5,029 bases of DNA from Bacteroidales bacterium (GCA_003506275.1 DOBD01000111.1:7366-12394); one strand, 5' to 3'. Positions 1-4,904 are shown, counted from the first letter of the stretch. Notes: generated by a model from the sequence alone, not told the origin. Translations and numbers: made by a program.

Positions 1-117
1 TACGACCCCTACAGCCCCTTTGCCGAGCCGGTACAGATTCACACCAATGTCGAACATGGCATTGGCATGCTGGCTGGCTACGCCGGACGTAGCCGTAGGC
101 TGTCGCTATCTTTTTGA
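1..117 (+). CDS. C-terminal end of a probable DUF4249 family protein (partial)
   Basis: An open plus-strand frame enters from the left edge and ends at TGA 115-117, giving the last 38 residues of a protein. The visible tail contains PFAEPVQIHTNVEHGIGMLA, which resembles the C-terminus of DUF4249 proteins of Bacteroidota (pattern PF-EP--I-TN---G-G---GY). Known members are secreted proteins or lipoproteins of unknown function, often encoded next to TonB-dependent receptors; neither the signal sequence nor the neighbour is visible here. The reading frame is real in style: no stop over 114 bases, and codon use like the other genes. Its last 12 bases overlap the 3' end of tadA on the opposite strand. 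The family call rests on a short tail recognised by eye and is moderate only. Confidence 0.55.
   Translation, partial: YDPYSPFAEPVQIHTNVEHGIGMLAGYAGRSRRLSLSF
76..94. repeat. 7-bp hairpin near the end of the DUF4249-like gene
   Basis: The sequence GGCTACG-CCGGA-CGTAGCC is a perfect 7-bp, GC-rich inverted repeat with a 5-base loop. It lies inside the last codons of the left gene and just beyond the 3' end of tadA. Neither strand has a T-run directly after the stem; on the plus strand a TTTTT run comes about 15 bases later (110-114). It could help end transcription or protect 3' ends of the two convergent mRNAs, but it does not meet the usual form of an intrinsic terminator. Confidence 0.35.
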
Positions 118-540
118 TTTGAAAAAGTCGCTCATGAGCTGAGCGCATTCGGCTTCGAGAACACCCTTGACCACCATCGTCTTGGGGTGTAACGCATCAG
201 GAGCAAACCGCGTATACCCCCGCTTCTCATCGGTTGCCCCATACACCAGGCCGCTGACATGGGACCATCCTAACGCTCCGGCACACATCACGCAGGGCTC
301 CACCGTCACATAGACCGTACATTCTTCCAGGTATTTACCTCCCAAATGGCTAGCCGCTGCCGTAATAGCCTGCATCTCCGCGTGGGCTGTCACATCGTTG
401 AGGGTCTCTGTCAGGTTGTGTCCCCTGGCGATGATCCGATCCCGACAGACCACGACTGCGCCAACAGGCACTTCGTCTTTTTCAAACGCCTGCCTGGCTT
501 CTGCCAAGGCAAGTTTCATGTAGGATTCGTGGTCAGGCAT
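106..540 (-). CDS. tadA: tRNA-specific adenosine deaminase (A34 to inosine)
   Basis: The 144-residue product is a cytidine-deaminase-fold zinc enzyme that deaminates adenosine 34 of tRNA-Arg(ACG) to inosine, allowing one tRNA to read CGU, CGC and CGA. The catalytic zinc site is complete: His53 and the proton-shuttle Glu55 in the HAE motif, and Cys83 and Cys86 in PCVMC. The N-terminal EVPVGAVVV segment (23-31) and HN (41-42) are also typical of the family. Length is slightly shorter than the E. coli enzyme and normal for the family. The ATG at 538-540 is chosen because the helix starting MPDHESYMKLALAEAR matches the usual N-terminus; Met8 is possible but would shorten it. It lies 42 bp downstream of the small gene at 583-780, with no promoter-like box between them, so the two are probably cotranscribed. 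Its stop overlaps the end of the convergent gene by 12 bp. Confidence 0.96.
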   Translation of the reverse strand: MPDHESYMKLALAEARQAFEKDEVPVGAVVVCRDRIIARGHNLTETLNDVTAHAEMQAITAAASHLGGKYLEECTVYVTVEPCVMCAGALGWSHVSGLVYGATDEKRGYTRFAPDALHPKTMVVKGVLEAECAQLMSDFFKSKR

Positions 541-582
541 ATGTAATTGACAATCACTCGTTTGCTGTGCGCCTAGGCAACA

Positions 583-780
583 TCAACGCATTTCCTGTTC
601 GTTGAACAAGGTGGGATAGTCGTCCGTCAAACGCGTGATAACAGCCTTCATCACCGTTTCCCTGATGAATCTGGACCGGTTATTAATCTTGTACTTGGTA
701 CAATACTTCATCAACGCCTTGTATTCTGGATCATTCAACAGAAAGGACACGGATTGGTCGCGTTGAAGGTTTTTTTTCAT
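583..780 (-). CDS. Small ribbon-helix-helix-like protein upstream of tadA
   Basis: This gene encodes a 65-residue protein that I cannot name. The predicted layout is a short strand QSVSFLL (9-15), a helix from Asp17 to about Tyr30, a turn KINNRS (31-36), and a second helix through RFIRETVMKAVITRL (37-51). That strand-helix-helix order, with polar residues on the strand and SR-x-IRE at the start of the second helix, resembles ribbon-helix-helix DNA-binding proteins such as the MetJ/Arc/CopG group. The tail DDYPTLFNEQEMR is acidic and not explained by the fold. I have an impression that similar small proteins occur in other Bacteroidota genomes, but cannot verify it here. The ATG at 778-780 is followed by an A8 run (T8 at 770-777), which could cause slippage. 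There is no Shine-Dalgarno sequence. No toxin-like partner is adjacent; the next gene on this strand is tadA, 42 bp away. A DNA-binding role is inference. Confidence 0.7.
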   Translation of the reverse strand: MKKNLQRDQSVSFLLNDPEYKALMKYCTKYKINNRSRFIRETVMKAVITRLTDDYPTLFNEQEMR

Positions 781-827
781 GAGTCGGACGTTTCTGGGCT
801 GCTGATAGTCTGCCTATTGAGTGAAAT

Positions 828-843
828 ACCGTTTTTGAACGGT
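828..843. repeat. 6-bp inverted repeat in the divergent intergenic region
   Basis: ACCGTT-TTTG-AACGGT forms a perfect 6-bp stem with a 4-base loop, about 48 bp upstream of the start codon of the small gene (780) and 82 bp upstream of yraN. It would fall in the 5' leader of the small gene if transcription starts near 857. It could act as an operator, for instance for the adjacent ribbon-helix-helix-like protein, or as an RNA hairpin. On the plus strand it is followed by TTTT. Function is not shown by the sequence. Confidence 0.35.
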
Positions 844-850
844 TTTCGTT

Positions 851-869
851 GCAAAATTTGGTGCAAAAT
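851..869. repeat. Pair of GCAAAAT direct repeats
   Basis: The 7-base unit GCAAAAT occurs at 851-857 and again at 863-869, a start-to-start distance of 12 bp, in the AT-rich spacer between the small gene and yraN. Twin sites about one helical turn apart are a common form of regulator binding site, but in AT-rich DNA such a short repeat can arise by chance. The second copy overlaps the possible minus-strand -7 box at 864-871. Confidence 0.3.
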
Positions 870-898
870 AACAATAAAATTATTACATGAAAAACAAA
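864..898 (-). promoter_or_regulatory. Possible promoter of the small gene and tadA
   Basis: Read on the minus strand, TTTG (895-898) is followed 23 bases later by TTATTTTG (864-871). This fits the Bacteroidota pattern of a TTTG -33 box and a TAnnTTTG -7 box except for one mismatch at the second position of the -7 box. It would give a leader of about 75-80 bases that includes the inverted repeat at 828-843. It is a weak candidate. Confidence 0.25.
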
Positions 899-903
899 AC
901 GTG

Positions 904-911
904 TACATTTG
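904..911 (+). promoter_or_regulatory. Bacteroidota-type -7 box upstream of yraN
   Basis: TACATTTG matches the TAnnTTTG consensus of the main Bacteroidota sigma factor exactly. It ends 14 bases before the yraN ATG, so the leader would be only about 6-10 bases. No good TTTG lies at the expected -33 distance; the closest match is a weak TTAT/TTAC around 880-886. The box probably serves yraN and birA together, since no similar box is seen before birA. Confidence 0.5.
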
Positions 912-925
912 CCCCTTTCTAAATT

Positions 926-1291
926 ATGGCAACACACAATTTACTTGGTAGGGAAGGTGAAAAAGTCGCTGCAGACTACTTACAAAGCAAGGGTTATCGC
1001 ATCCGGGAAGTTAATTGGTATTCCAACCACAAGGAATTGGATATTGTGGCCGAATATCAAGGCTGGTTGGTTGTTGTTGAGGTGAAAAGTCGCAGTGGCC
1101 TTCCTTTTGAAGCACCTGAACTAGCCGTGGATCGACGAAAAATACAACGTGTGGTCATGGCAGCCCATCATTATGTGCGCCTGCACACCATCGATTTACC
1201 CATCCGTTTTGATGTTATCGCCTTGGTTCTCAACAACGGTCTTTGGCAGATTGAACACTTTGAGGATGCCTTCTTAGCCACCCATGCGTAA
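926..1291 (+). CDS. yraN: UPF0102 / YraN family nuclease-fold protein
   Basis: The 121-residue product belongs to the YraN (UPF0102) family, which has a PD-(D/E)xK endonuclease-like fold but no settled biological role. The family landmarks are all present: an N-terminal helix with G8-REGEKVAADYL (Glu12 and Ala15 to Leu19), the ELDIVA segment with Asp39, and VVVEVKSR with Glu52 and Lys54, which together form the putative metal site. Length is typical (about 115-130). ATG 926-928 is the only sensible start, because the helix begins right after it; there is no Shine-Dalgarno sequence, and the TACATTTG box lies just upstream. birA follows after 52 bp and is likely on the same transcript. This gene is visibly more AT-rich than the pyrH-rsgA block. 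Confidence 0.93.
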   Translation: MATHNLLGREGEKVAADYLQSKGYRIREVNWYSNHKELDIVAEYQGWLVVVEVKSRSGLPFEAPELAVDRRKIQRVVMAAHHYVRLHTIDLPIRFDVIALVLNNGLWQIEHFEDAFLATHA

Positions 1292-1303
1292 TCGATGATT
1301 ACG
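1287..1303. repeat. Hairpin over the yraN stop codon
   Basis: CGTAATC-GAT-GATTACG is a perfect 7-bp inverted repeat with a 3-base loop. Its left arm contains the TAA stop of yraN (1289-1291), and birA starts 40 bases after the right arm. No T-run follows on the plus strand, so it is not a standard terminator. An mRNA-processing or stability element between yraN and birA, or a protein site, are possible readings. Confidence 0.4.
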
Positions 1304-1343
1304 AACAGTGACTCGTTACCTGCTTAAAACCTGAAAACCGAAT

Positions 1344-2078
1344 ATGAGCTCCACCTTGATTCTCTTACCTCATACCACCTCCACCAATCTAACCCTCAGC
1401 GAACAGCACCCAGTCCCTTTCACCGGCTGCGGCACCGCTGTGGCTACGTTTCACCAAACAGCAGGCAGGGGTCAACGGGGTAACACATGGGTTTCCGAGC
1501 CTGGTAAGAACGTTCATTACAGCCTGCTTTACAGGCCGGAAAACATACCCTCCAACAACCAGTTTATCCTCAGCGAGGCCGTTTCCCTGGTTGCCCGCAA
1601 CCTGTTGGGCGAGCAGGCTGATGATGTCGTGATAAAGTGGCCCAACGACCTGTATCGCAAAGGTCAAAAAATGGGTGGCATTCTGATTGAGAACCAACTT
1701 AAGGGAGGCGTGGTGGAACAATCCATCATCGGCATCGGACTAAACATCAATCAAATCGACTTCCCGGCCTTTCAACCTGAAGCCACCTCATTGGCACTTG
1801 CCACCGGGAAAACATTTGACTTGGAAACGCTGGTCAACCGACTGCACCAACAACTGTGCAAGTCCCTGGACGATCTTAGCTTTGAGAAAGCAGAGGACAT
1901 CCAGCGCTTTTACCTCAACAACCTGTACCGTCGAGACGGCTTTCATCCCTACTCCGACAAGGAAGGTGTGTTCACGGCCAAAATTCGGGGGGTCAAACCG
2001 CAAGGTGACCTGATACTGGAACGCGAAGACGGTACGGTGAAGGCCTATGGTTTCAAGGAAGTCACCTTTCTTCCATAA
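1344..2078 (+). CDS. birA: Biotin-[acetyl-CoA-carboxylase] ligase without DNA-binding domain
   Basis: This 244-residue cytoplasmic enzyme uses ATP to make biotinyl-5'-AMP and transfers biotin to a lysine of biotin carboxyl carrier proteins. The catalytic core is complete: TSTN near the N-terminus (12-15), the biotin/adenylate loop GRGQRGNTW (41-49), KWPND (98-102), KMGGILIE with Lys109 and Glu116, and GIGLNIN (130-136). The C-terminal part (about 195-244) fits the small SH3-like domain, ending in VKAYGFKEVTFLP. The winged-helix repressor domain of E. coli BirA is absent, so this is a group I ligase that should not regulate biotin synthesis by binding DNA. ATG 1344-1346 puts the first beta strand and TSTN at the expected distance. 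There is no Shine-Dalgarno sequence; the upstream sequence is A-rich. It lies 52 bp after yraN, and it ends 35 bp from the convergent TPR gene with no clear terminator in the gap. Confidence 0.95.
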   Translation: MSSTLILLPHTTSTNLTLSEQHPVPFTGCGTAVATFHQTAGRGQRGNTWVSEPGKNVHYSLLYRPENIPSNNQFILSEAVSLVARNLLGEQADDVVIKWPNDLYRKGQKMGGILIENQLKGGVVEQSIIGIGLNINQIDFPAFQPEATSLALATGKTFDLETLVNRLHQQLCKSLDDLSFEKAEDIQRFYLNNLYRRDGFHPYSDKEGVFTAKIRGVKPQGDLILEREDGTVKAYGFKEVTFLP

Positions 2079-2087
2079 CGTCGAGGA

Positions 2088-2130
2088 CAACCATTTTCCT
2101 TCCCCTCCCAGTCTTAGCGCAACCATTTTC
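2088..2130. repeat. 11-bp direct repeat across the birA/TPR convergent gap
   Basis: CAACCATTTTC occurs at 2088-2098, in the gap after birA, and again at 2120-2130, within the final codons of the minus-strand TPR gene, 32 bp apart start to start. Both copies are exact. It may be the trace of a small local duplication at the 3' ends, or chance. No terminator hairpin is visible in the 35-bp gap, only T- and C-rich sequence. Confidence 0.4.
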
Positions 2131-2611
2131 GTTTTCCGGCATCAACGGCCTTTACAAGCCCCAGTCGTGTTTTAAAGCTCACCACCTCGTCCAACAAGGC
2201 CTGGATGTGTTCGTTTTTGCGGACATCCAACGCCTTCAGCAAGCAGGCCTCTGCCTTGGCAAACCAATTGGTATAAACGGCCTTCAAGGCCTCCTGATGC
2301 CTAGCCATTTGCATACGGCTTGGCTCGGAAATGTCCTTGTACGATCGCTCCAGATTGTTCAATGCGTCCTTGCCTTTCAAGTAATAGTAATTGCCCAACC
2401 ATGACAAGGCGTCATAGCTGGATGAGTCTTGTGCCAAAACGGCCTCATAGCGTTGCCTGGCCTCTTCCGTCTTGCCTTCCCGGAATTGTTGGTCCGCCTC
2501 TTGAAGCAGACGACTCACAGATTGTCCGGAAACAGAAAACAGACCAGACAGCGTCACCAACAGGAAACCGGCCTTGAGAAGGATTCGTTCAGTGATCATA
2601 CGATGCAGCAT
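2114..2611 (-). CDS. Exported tetratricopeptide-repeat protein of unknown function
   Basis: The 165-residue product begins with a likely signal peptide: charged residues up to Lys13, a hydrophobic core AGFLLVTLSGLFSV (14-27), and a possible cleavage site at SVSG/QS (after residue 29). One clear TPR unit follows at about 34-66, with the expected small and aromatic positions at Ala39, Ala51, Tyr55 and Val58. A second, less regular unit starts at about 67 with WLGNYYYLKG. A third helical pair lies at about 112-145 (KAEACLLKALD). No enzymatic motif is seen, so a periplasmic protein-binding role is the best guess. Two starts are possible, ATG 2609-2611 or the ATG four codons later at 2597-2599; the later one gives a more ordinary signal peptide. 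It is transcribed toward birA and away from pyrH, from a promoter that overlaps that of pyrH. Confidence 0.82.
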   Translation of the reverse strand: MLHRMITERILLKAGFLLVTLSGLFSVSGQSVSRLLQEADQQFREGKTEEARQRYEAVLAQDSSSYDALSWLGNYYYLKGKDALNNLERSYKDISEPSRMQMARHQEALKAVYTNWFAKAEACLLKALDVRKNEHIQALLDEVVSFKTRLGLVKAVDAGKRKWLR

Positions 2612-2637
2612 GGGTTACAATTCGTCCTAGGGTCACA

Positions 2638-2645
2638 CAAAGTTA
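2638..2645 (-). promoter_or_regulatory. -7 box for the TPR gene
   Basis: On the minus strand this reads TAACTTTG, an exact match to TAnnTTTG. It lies about 26 bases upstream of the TPR start codon at 2611, giving a leader of about 20 bases. A -33 TTTG is not present at the ideal spacing; the nearest, at about 28 bases, is in the reverse complement of 2674-2677. It is only 12 bases from the oppositely directed pyrH box. Confidence 0.5.
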
Positions 2646-2654
2646 CGGGAAAAA

Positions 2655-2670
2655 GTGTATTTTTGTACAC
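2655..2670. repeat. GTGTA-N6-TACAC palindrome in the divergent promoter region
   Basis: GTGTA (2655-2659) and TACAC (2666-2670) form a perfect 5-bp inverted repeat around TTTTTG. It contains the pyrH -7 box and lies where the -33 contact of the TPR promoter would be, so a protein bound here could affect both genes. Part of the symmetry may simply be a consequence of the promoter sequence. Confidence 0.35.
2658..2665 (+). promoter_or_regulatory. -7 box for the pyrH-frr-rsgA operon
   Basis: TATTTTTG matches TAnnTTTG exactly and ends 22 bases before the pyrH ATG, so the leader should be about 16-19 bases. The -33 region (around 2634-2638) has no TTTG and overlaps the minus-strand -7 box. Because the promoter falls inside any upstream extension of the pyrH frame, it supports the ATG at 2688 rather than GTG at 2655 as the start. 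Confidence 0.55.
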
Positions 2671-2687
2671 ATTCAAACCAACATCAT

Positions 2688-3398
2688 ATGATACCCTTCA
2701 AACGCGTCCTGCTCAAACTCAGTGGTGAGTCCCTCATGGGGGCAAAAAAAGCCGGCATCGATGAAAACAGACTGAGTGAGTATGCAGCCCAGATTAAGGC
2801 CGCAGCGGCCATGGGCGTCCAGATGGGCATCGTCATCGGAGGTGGTAACATTTTCAGAGGCCTGAGCGGTGCCTCCAAAGGCTACGACAGGGTCAAAGGC
2901 GACCAAATGGGCATGTTGGCCACCTGCATCAATGGACTGGCTCTTTGTTCTGCCTTGCAAGCCGAGGGTGTCAAAGCGCGCCTGCTCACCGCCATCCGCA
3001 TGGAACCCATCGGTGAGTTCTTCAGCAAAGACAAGGCCATCGAATGCCTGGAACGGGGTGAAGTGGTCGTACTGACCGGTGGCACCGGCTGCCCCTATTT
3101 CACCACCGATACGGGATCATCACTCAGGGGTATAGAGATTGAAGCTGATGCCATGTTGAAAGGCACCCGGGTGGACGGCATCTACACAGCCGACCCTGAA
3201 AAAGACCCTACCGCCACTAAATTCGACACCATCACCTACGACGAAATCTACACCAGAGGCCTTAAGGTCATGGATTTGACGGCCACCACCATGTGCAAGG
3301 AAAACAACCTGCCTATAGTGGTGTTCGACATGGACACTCCTGGCAACCTGCTCAAGGTGCTCAAGGGTGAAAAAATCGGAACCTACGTACACAATTAA
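2688..3398 (+). CDS. pyrH: Uridylate (UMP) kinase
   Basis: PyrH phosphorylates UMP to UDP with ATP in pyrimidine nucleotide synthesis. It is a cytoplasmic homohexamer of the amino-acid-kinase fold, unrelated to eukaryotic UMP/CMP kinases. From ATG 2688 the product has 236 residues, the normal length. Landmarks in order are KLSGESLMG (10-18), IVIGGGNIFRG (48-58), D72QMGMLAT with Asn82, TGGTGCPYFTTDT (130-142), the EIEAD segment (150-154), and KGTRVDGIYTADPEKDP (158-174). The frame stays open upstream to a GTG at 2655, but the extra 11 residues do not resemble the family and overlap the promoter. The phosphate-binding loop reads GTGCPYFTTDT where GTGNPFFTTD or GTGSPFFTTD is more usual; this is a conservative variation and does not suggest loss of activity. 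It is first in an operon with frr, which starts 12 bases after the stop. Confidence 0.96.
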   Translation: MIPFKRVLLKLSGESLMGAKKAGIDENRLSEYAAQIKAAAAMGVQMGIVIGGGNIFRGLSGASKGYDRVKGDQMGMLATCINGLALCSALQAEGVKARLLTAIRMEPIGEFFSKDKAIECLERGEVVVLTGGTGCPYFTTDTGSSLRGIEIEADAMLKGTRVDGIYTADPEKDPTATKFDTITYDEIYTRGLKVMDLTATTMCKENNLPIVVFDMDTPGNLLKVLKGEKIGTYVHN

Positions 3399-3410
3399 TA
3401 CCTATCACGT

Positions 3411-3974
3411 ATGAACGAAGATGTGCAATTACTGCTTGACATGGCCGAAGATGGCATGAAGCATGCTGCCAACCACCTGGAAGAAACCCTGGTACACATC
3501 AGGGCAGGCAAGGCCAACATCCGTATCCTGGACCCCGTCAGGGTTAATTACTACGGCAGCAGCGTGCCGATCAGCAACGTGGCCAATGTCAGCACCCCTG
3601 ATGCCAAGACCATCGCCATCCAACCCTGGGAAAAGACGCTCATCAAGGAAATTGAGAAGGCCATCATCAACTCTGACATTGGTATTACGCCCGATAATAA
3701 CGGTGAAATCATCCGTCTATCTATTCCTCCCCTTACCGAAGAACGTCGTCGTTCACTGGTCAAGCAAGTGCGCAGCGAGGGAGAAGAGGCCCGCATCAGC
3801 ATCCGCAATGCCCGCCAGGAGGCCAATACCGCGTTCAAGAAAATGGTCAAGGAAGGGTTACCCGAAGACGTGGGTAAGGACGCAGAAGCCGATGTACAGA
3901 AGCTACACGACAAGTACATGAAAAAACTGGATGAAATCCTGGCCGCCAAAGAAAAAGAAATCCTAACGGTCTAA
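3411..3974 (+). CDS. frr: Ribosome recycling factor
   Basis: RRF acts with EF-G after termination to split the 70S ribosome and release mRNA and tRNA. The 187-residue product matches the usual length of about 185. The two-domain layout is clear. Domain I is a three-helix bundle formed by about 1-30 and 106-187, and domain II is a beta-rich insert at about 31-105 that includes the conserved stretches IRAGKANIRILD (30-41), VNYYGS (45-50), and TIAIQPWEK (67-75). The conserved PPLTEERRRSLVK (106-118) and Arg132 in IRNARQEAN are present; Arg132 is the residue required in the E. coli factor. ATG 3411-3413 is the only fitting start, without a Shine-Dalgarno sequence, and it lies 12 bases after pyrH, so cotranscription and probably translational coupling are expected. 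The pyrH-frr order is widespread in bacteria. The stop TAA is directly followed by the rsgA start. Confidence 0.97.
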   Translation: MNEDVQLLLDMAEDGMKHAANHLEETLVHIRAGKANIRILDPVRVNYYGSSVPISNVANVSTPDAKTIAIQPWEKTLIKEIEKAIINSDIGITPDNNGEIIRLSIPPLTEERRRSLVKQVRSEGEEARISIRNARQEANTAFKKMVKEGLPEDVGKDAEADVQKLHDKYMKKLDEILAAKEKEILTV

Positions 3975-4904
3975 TTGAAAGCACTGGTCGTCAAAAACAC
4001 AGGCAGCTGGTACCAAGTCATGACTGACGACGGCCGGCTGCTTACTTGCAAAATCAAGGGCCACTTTCGCATCAAAGGTTTGCGGAGCACTAACCCGGTT
4101 GCCGTTGGTGACAGGGTGACCATTGACGACAGGGAGGCCGACACGGTGTTCATCACGGGCATCGATGATCGGAAGAACTACATCGTTCGCCGTCCCACCA
4201 ACTTATCCAAGCAATTGCACATCCTGGCCGCCAACCTTGACCAGGTGTTCTTATTGGTCACCCTCAAATCGCCGGAGACCAACACCACTTTCATCGATCG
4301 CTTCCTGGCCACGGCCGAAGCCTACCGCATCCCCGCCCGCCTGCTTATCAACAAGGTAGACTTGTATGATGAGGATGACAAAGCGTACATGGAAGCCCTG
4401 GTTGCTCTTTATAGCAGCATCGGTTACCCCTGCACCTGCCTCTCGGCCAGCCAAGGTCAGGGTGTCGAGGAGGTCAAGTCCTTACTGAAAGACAAGATCA
4501 CCTTGCTCTCCGGCAATTCAGGGGTGGGCAAATCCACCTTGATCAACCGCATCGACCCCCGTCACGGCGTCAAGGTGGGCGACATCTCCAGCAGCCACCT
4601 CAAAGGCATGCACACCACCACCTTCTCGGAAATGTATGCGTTGGAAGGGGGTGGCTACCTGATTGACACGCCAGGCATCAAGGGTTTCGGCACCTTCGAC
4701 ATGAAGCCCGAAGAGGTAGGCCATTATTTCCCGGAGATTTTTGCTGCTTCCGCTCACTGCCGTTTCAACAACTGTCTGCACGTGCAGGAGCCTGGCTGCG
4801 CTGTCCTGGCTGCCGTGGAAGCCCAGCGCATCAGTTCCTCCCGCTACATCAGCTACCTGAGTATCCTCAACGACGAGGACGAAAGCAAATACCGGGAAGC
4901 CTAA
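3975..4904 (+). CDS. rsgA: Small-subunit-dependent GTPase RsgA (circularly permuted)
   Basis: RsgA binds the 30S subunit late in its assembly, checks the decoding region and helps release RbfA on GTP hydrolysis. The 309-residue product shows an N-terminal OB-fold (about 1-70, with [10 protein letters not shown] and NPVAVGDRV). A circularly permuted GTPase domain follows in the order G4 NKVD (126-129), G5 SA (157-158), G1 GNSGVGKST (180-188), switch I MHTTT (212-216) and G3 DTPG (231-234). A C-terminal zinc-binding segment carries Cys262, Cys267, His269 and Cys275. The start is a TTG at 3975-3977, immediately after the frr stop and in the same frame. [15 protein letters not shown] is the N-terminus expected for Bacteroidota homologues, and the next ATG (codon 16) would cut into the OB fold. 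It is last in the pyrH operon, and no Shine-Dalgarno sequence is seen. Confidence 0.96.
   Translation: MKALVVKNTGSWYQVMTDDGRLLTCKIKGHFRIKGLRSTNPVAVGDRVTIDDREADTVFITGIDDRKNYIVRRPTNLSKQLHILAANLDQVFLLVTLKSPETNTTFIDRFLATAEAYRIPARLLINKVDLYDEDDKAYMEALVALYSSIGYPCTCLSASQGQGVEEVKSLLKDKITLLSGNSGVGKSTLINRIDPRHGVKVGDISSSHLKGMHTTTFSEMYALEGGGYLIDTPGIKGFGTFDMKPEEVGHYFPEIFAASAHCRFNNCLHVQEPGCAVLAAVEAQRISSSRYISYLSILNDEDESKYREA

Noticed and set aside
130..139. GCTCATGAGC palindrome in the 3' part of tadA
   Set aside because: It is a short palindrome in coding sequence without further structure; likely chance.
571..578. GCCTAGGC palindrome between the small gene and tadA
   Set aside because: An 8-base palindrome is expected by chance at this scale; there is no T-run, promoter box or second copy next to it.
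689..703. TTGTAC-TTG-GTACAA inverted repeat
   Set aside because: It lies in the middle of the small gene's coding sequence and is short; codons for Tyr, Thr and Lys explain it and no nearby site suggests regulation.
583..780. Antitoxin of a toxin-antitoxin pair
   Set aside because: The fold would suit an antitoxin, but no small toxin-like gene is adjacent; the downstream gene is clearly tadA with an intact deaminase site.
731..951. Overlapping open frames on both strands across the 781-925 spacer
   Set aside because: They start or end inside the small gene or yraN, have unnatural composition and no family resemblance; the spacer is better explained as a divergent regulatory region.
1344..2078. 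Biotin-operon repressor function for the biotin ligase
   Set aside because: The protein begins directly with the catalytic domain and lacks the N-terminal winged helix needed for DNA binding.
2655..2687. An upstream GTG extension of pyrH by 11 residues
   Set aside because: The added residues (YFCTHSNQHH) do not resemble the family, and the stretch contains the TATTTTTG promoter box; ATG 2688 gives the normal UMP kinase N-terminus.
3463..3949. Long open frames on other strands and frames within frr, pyrH, birA and rsgA
   Set aside because: They are shadows of well-recognised genes, with low-complexity or irregular composition and no independent start context.
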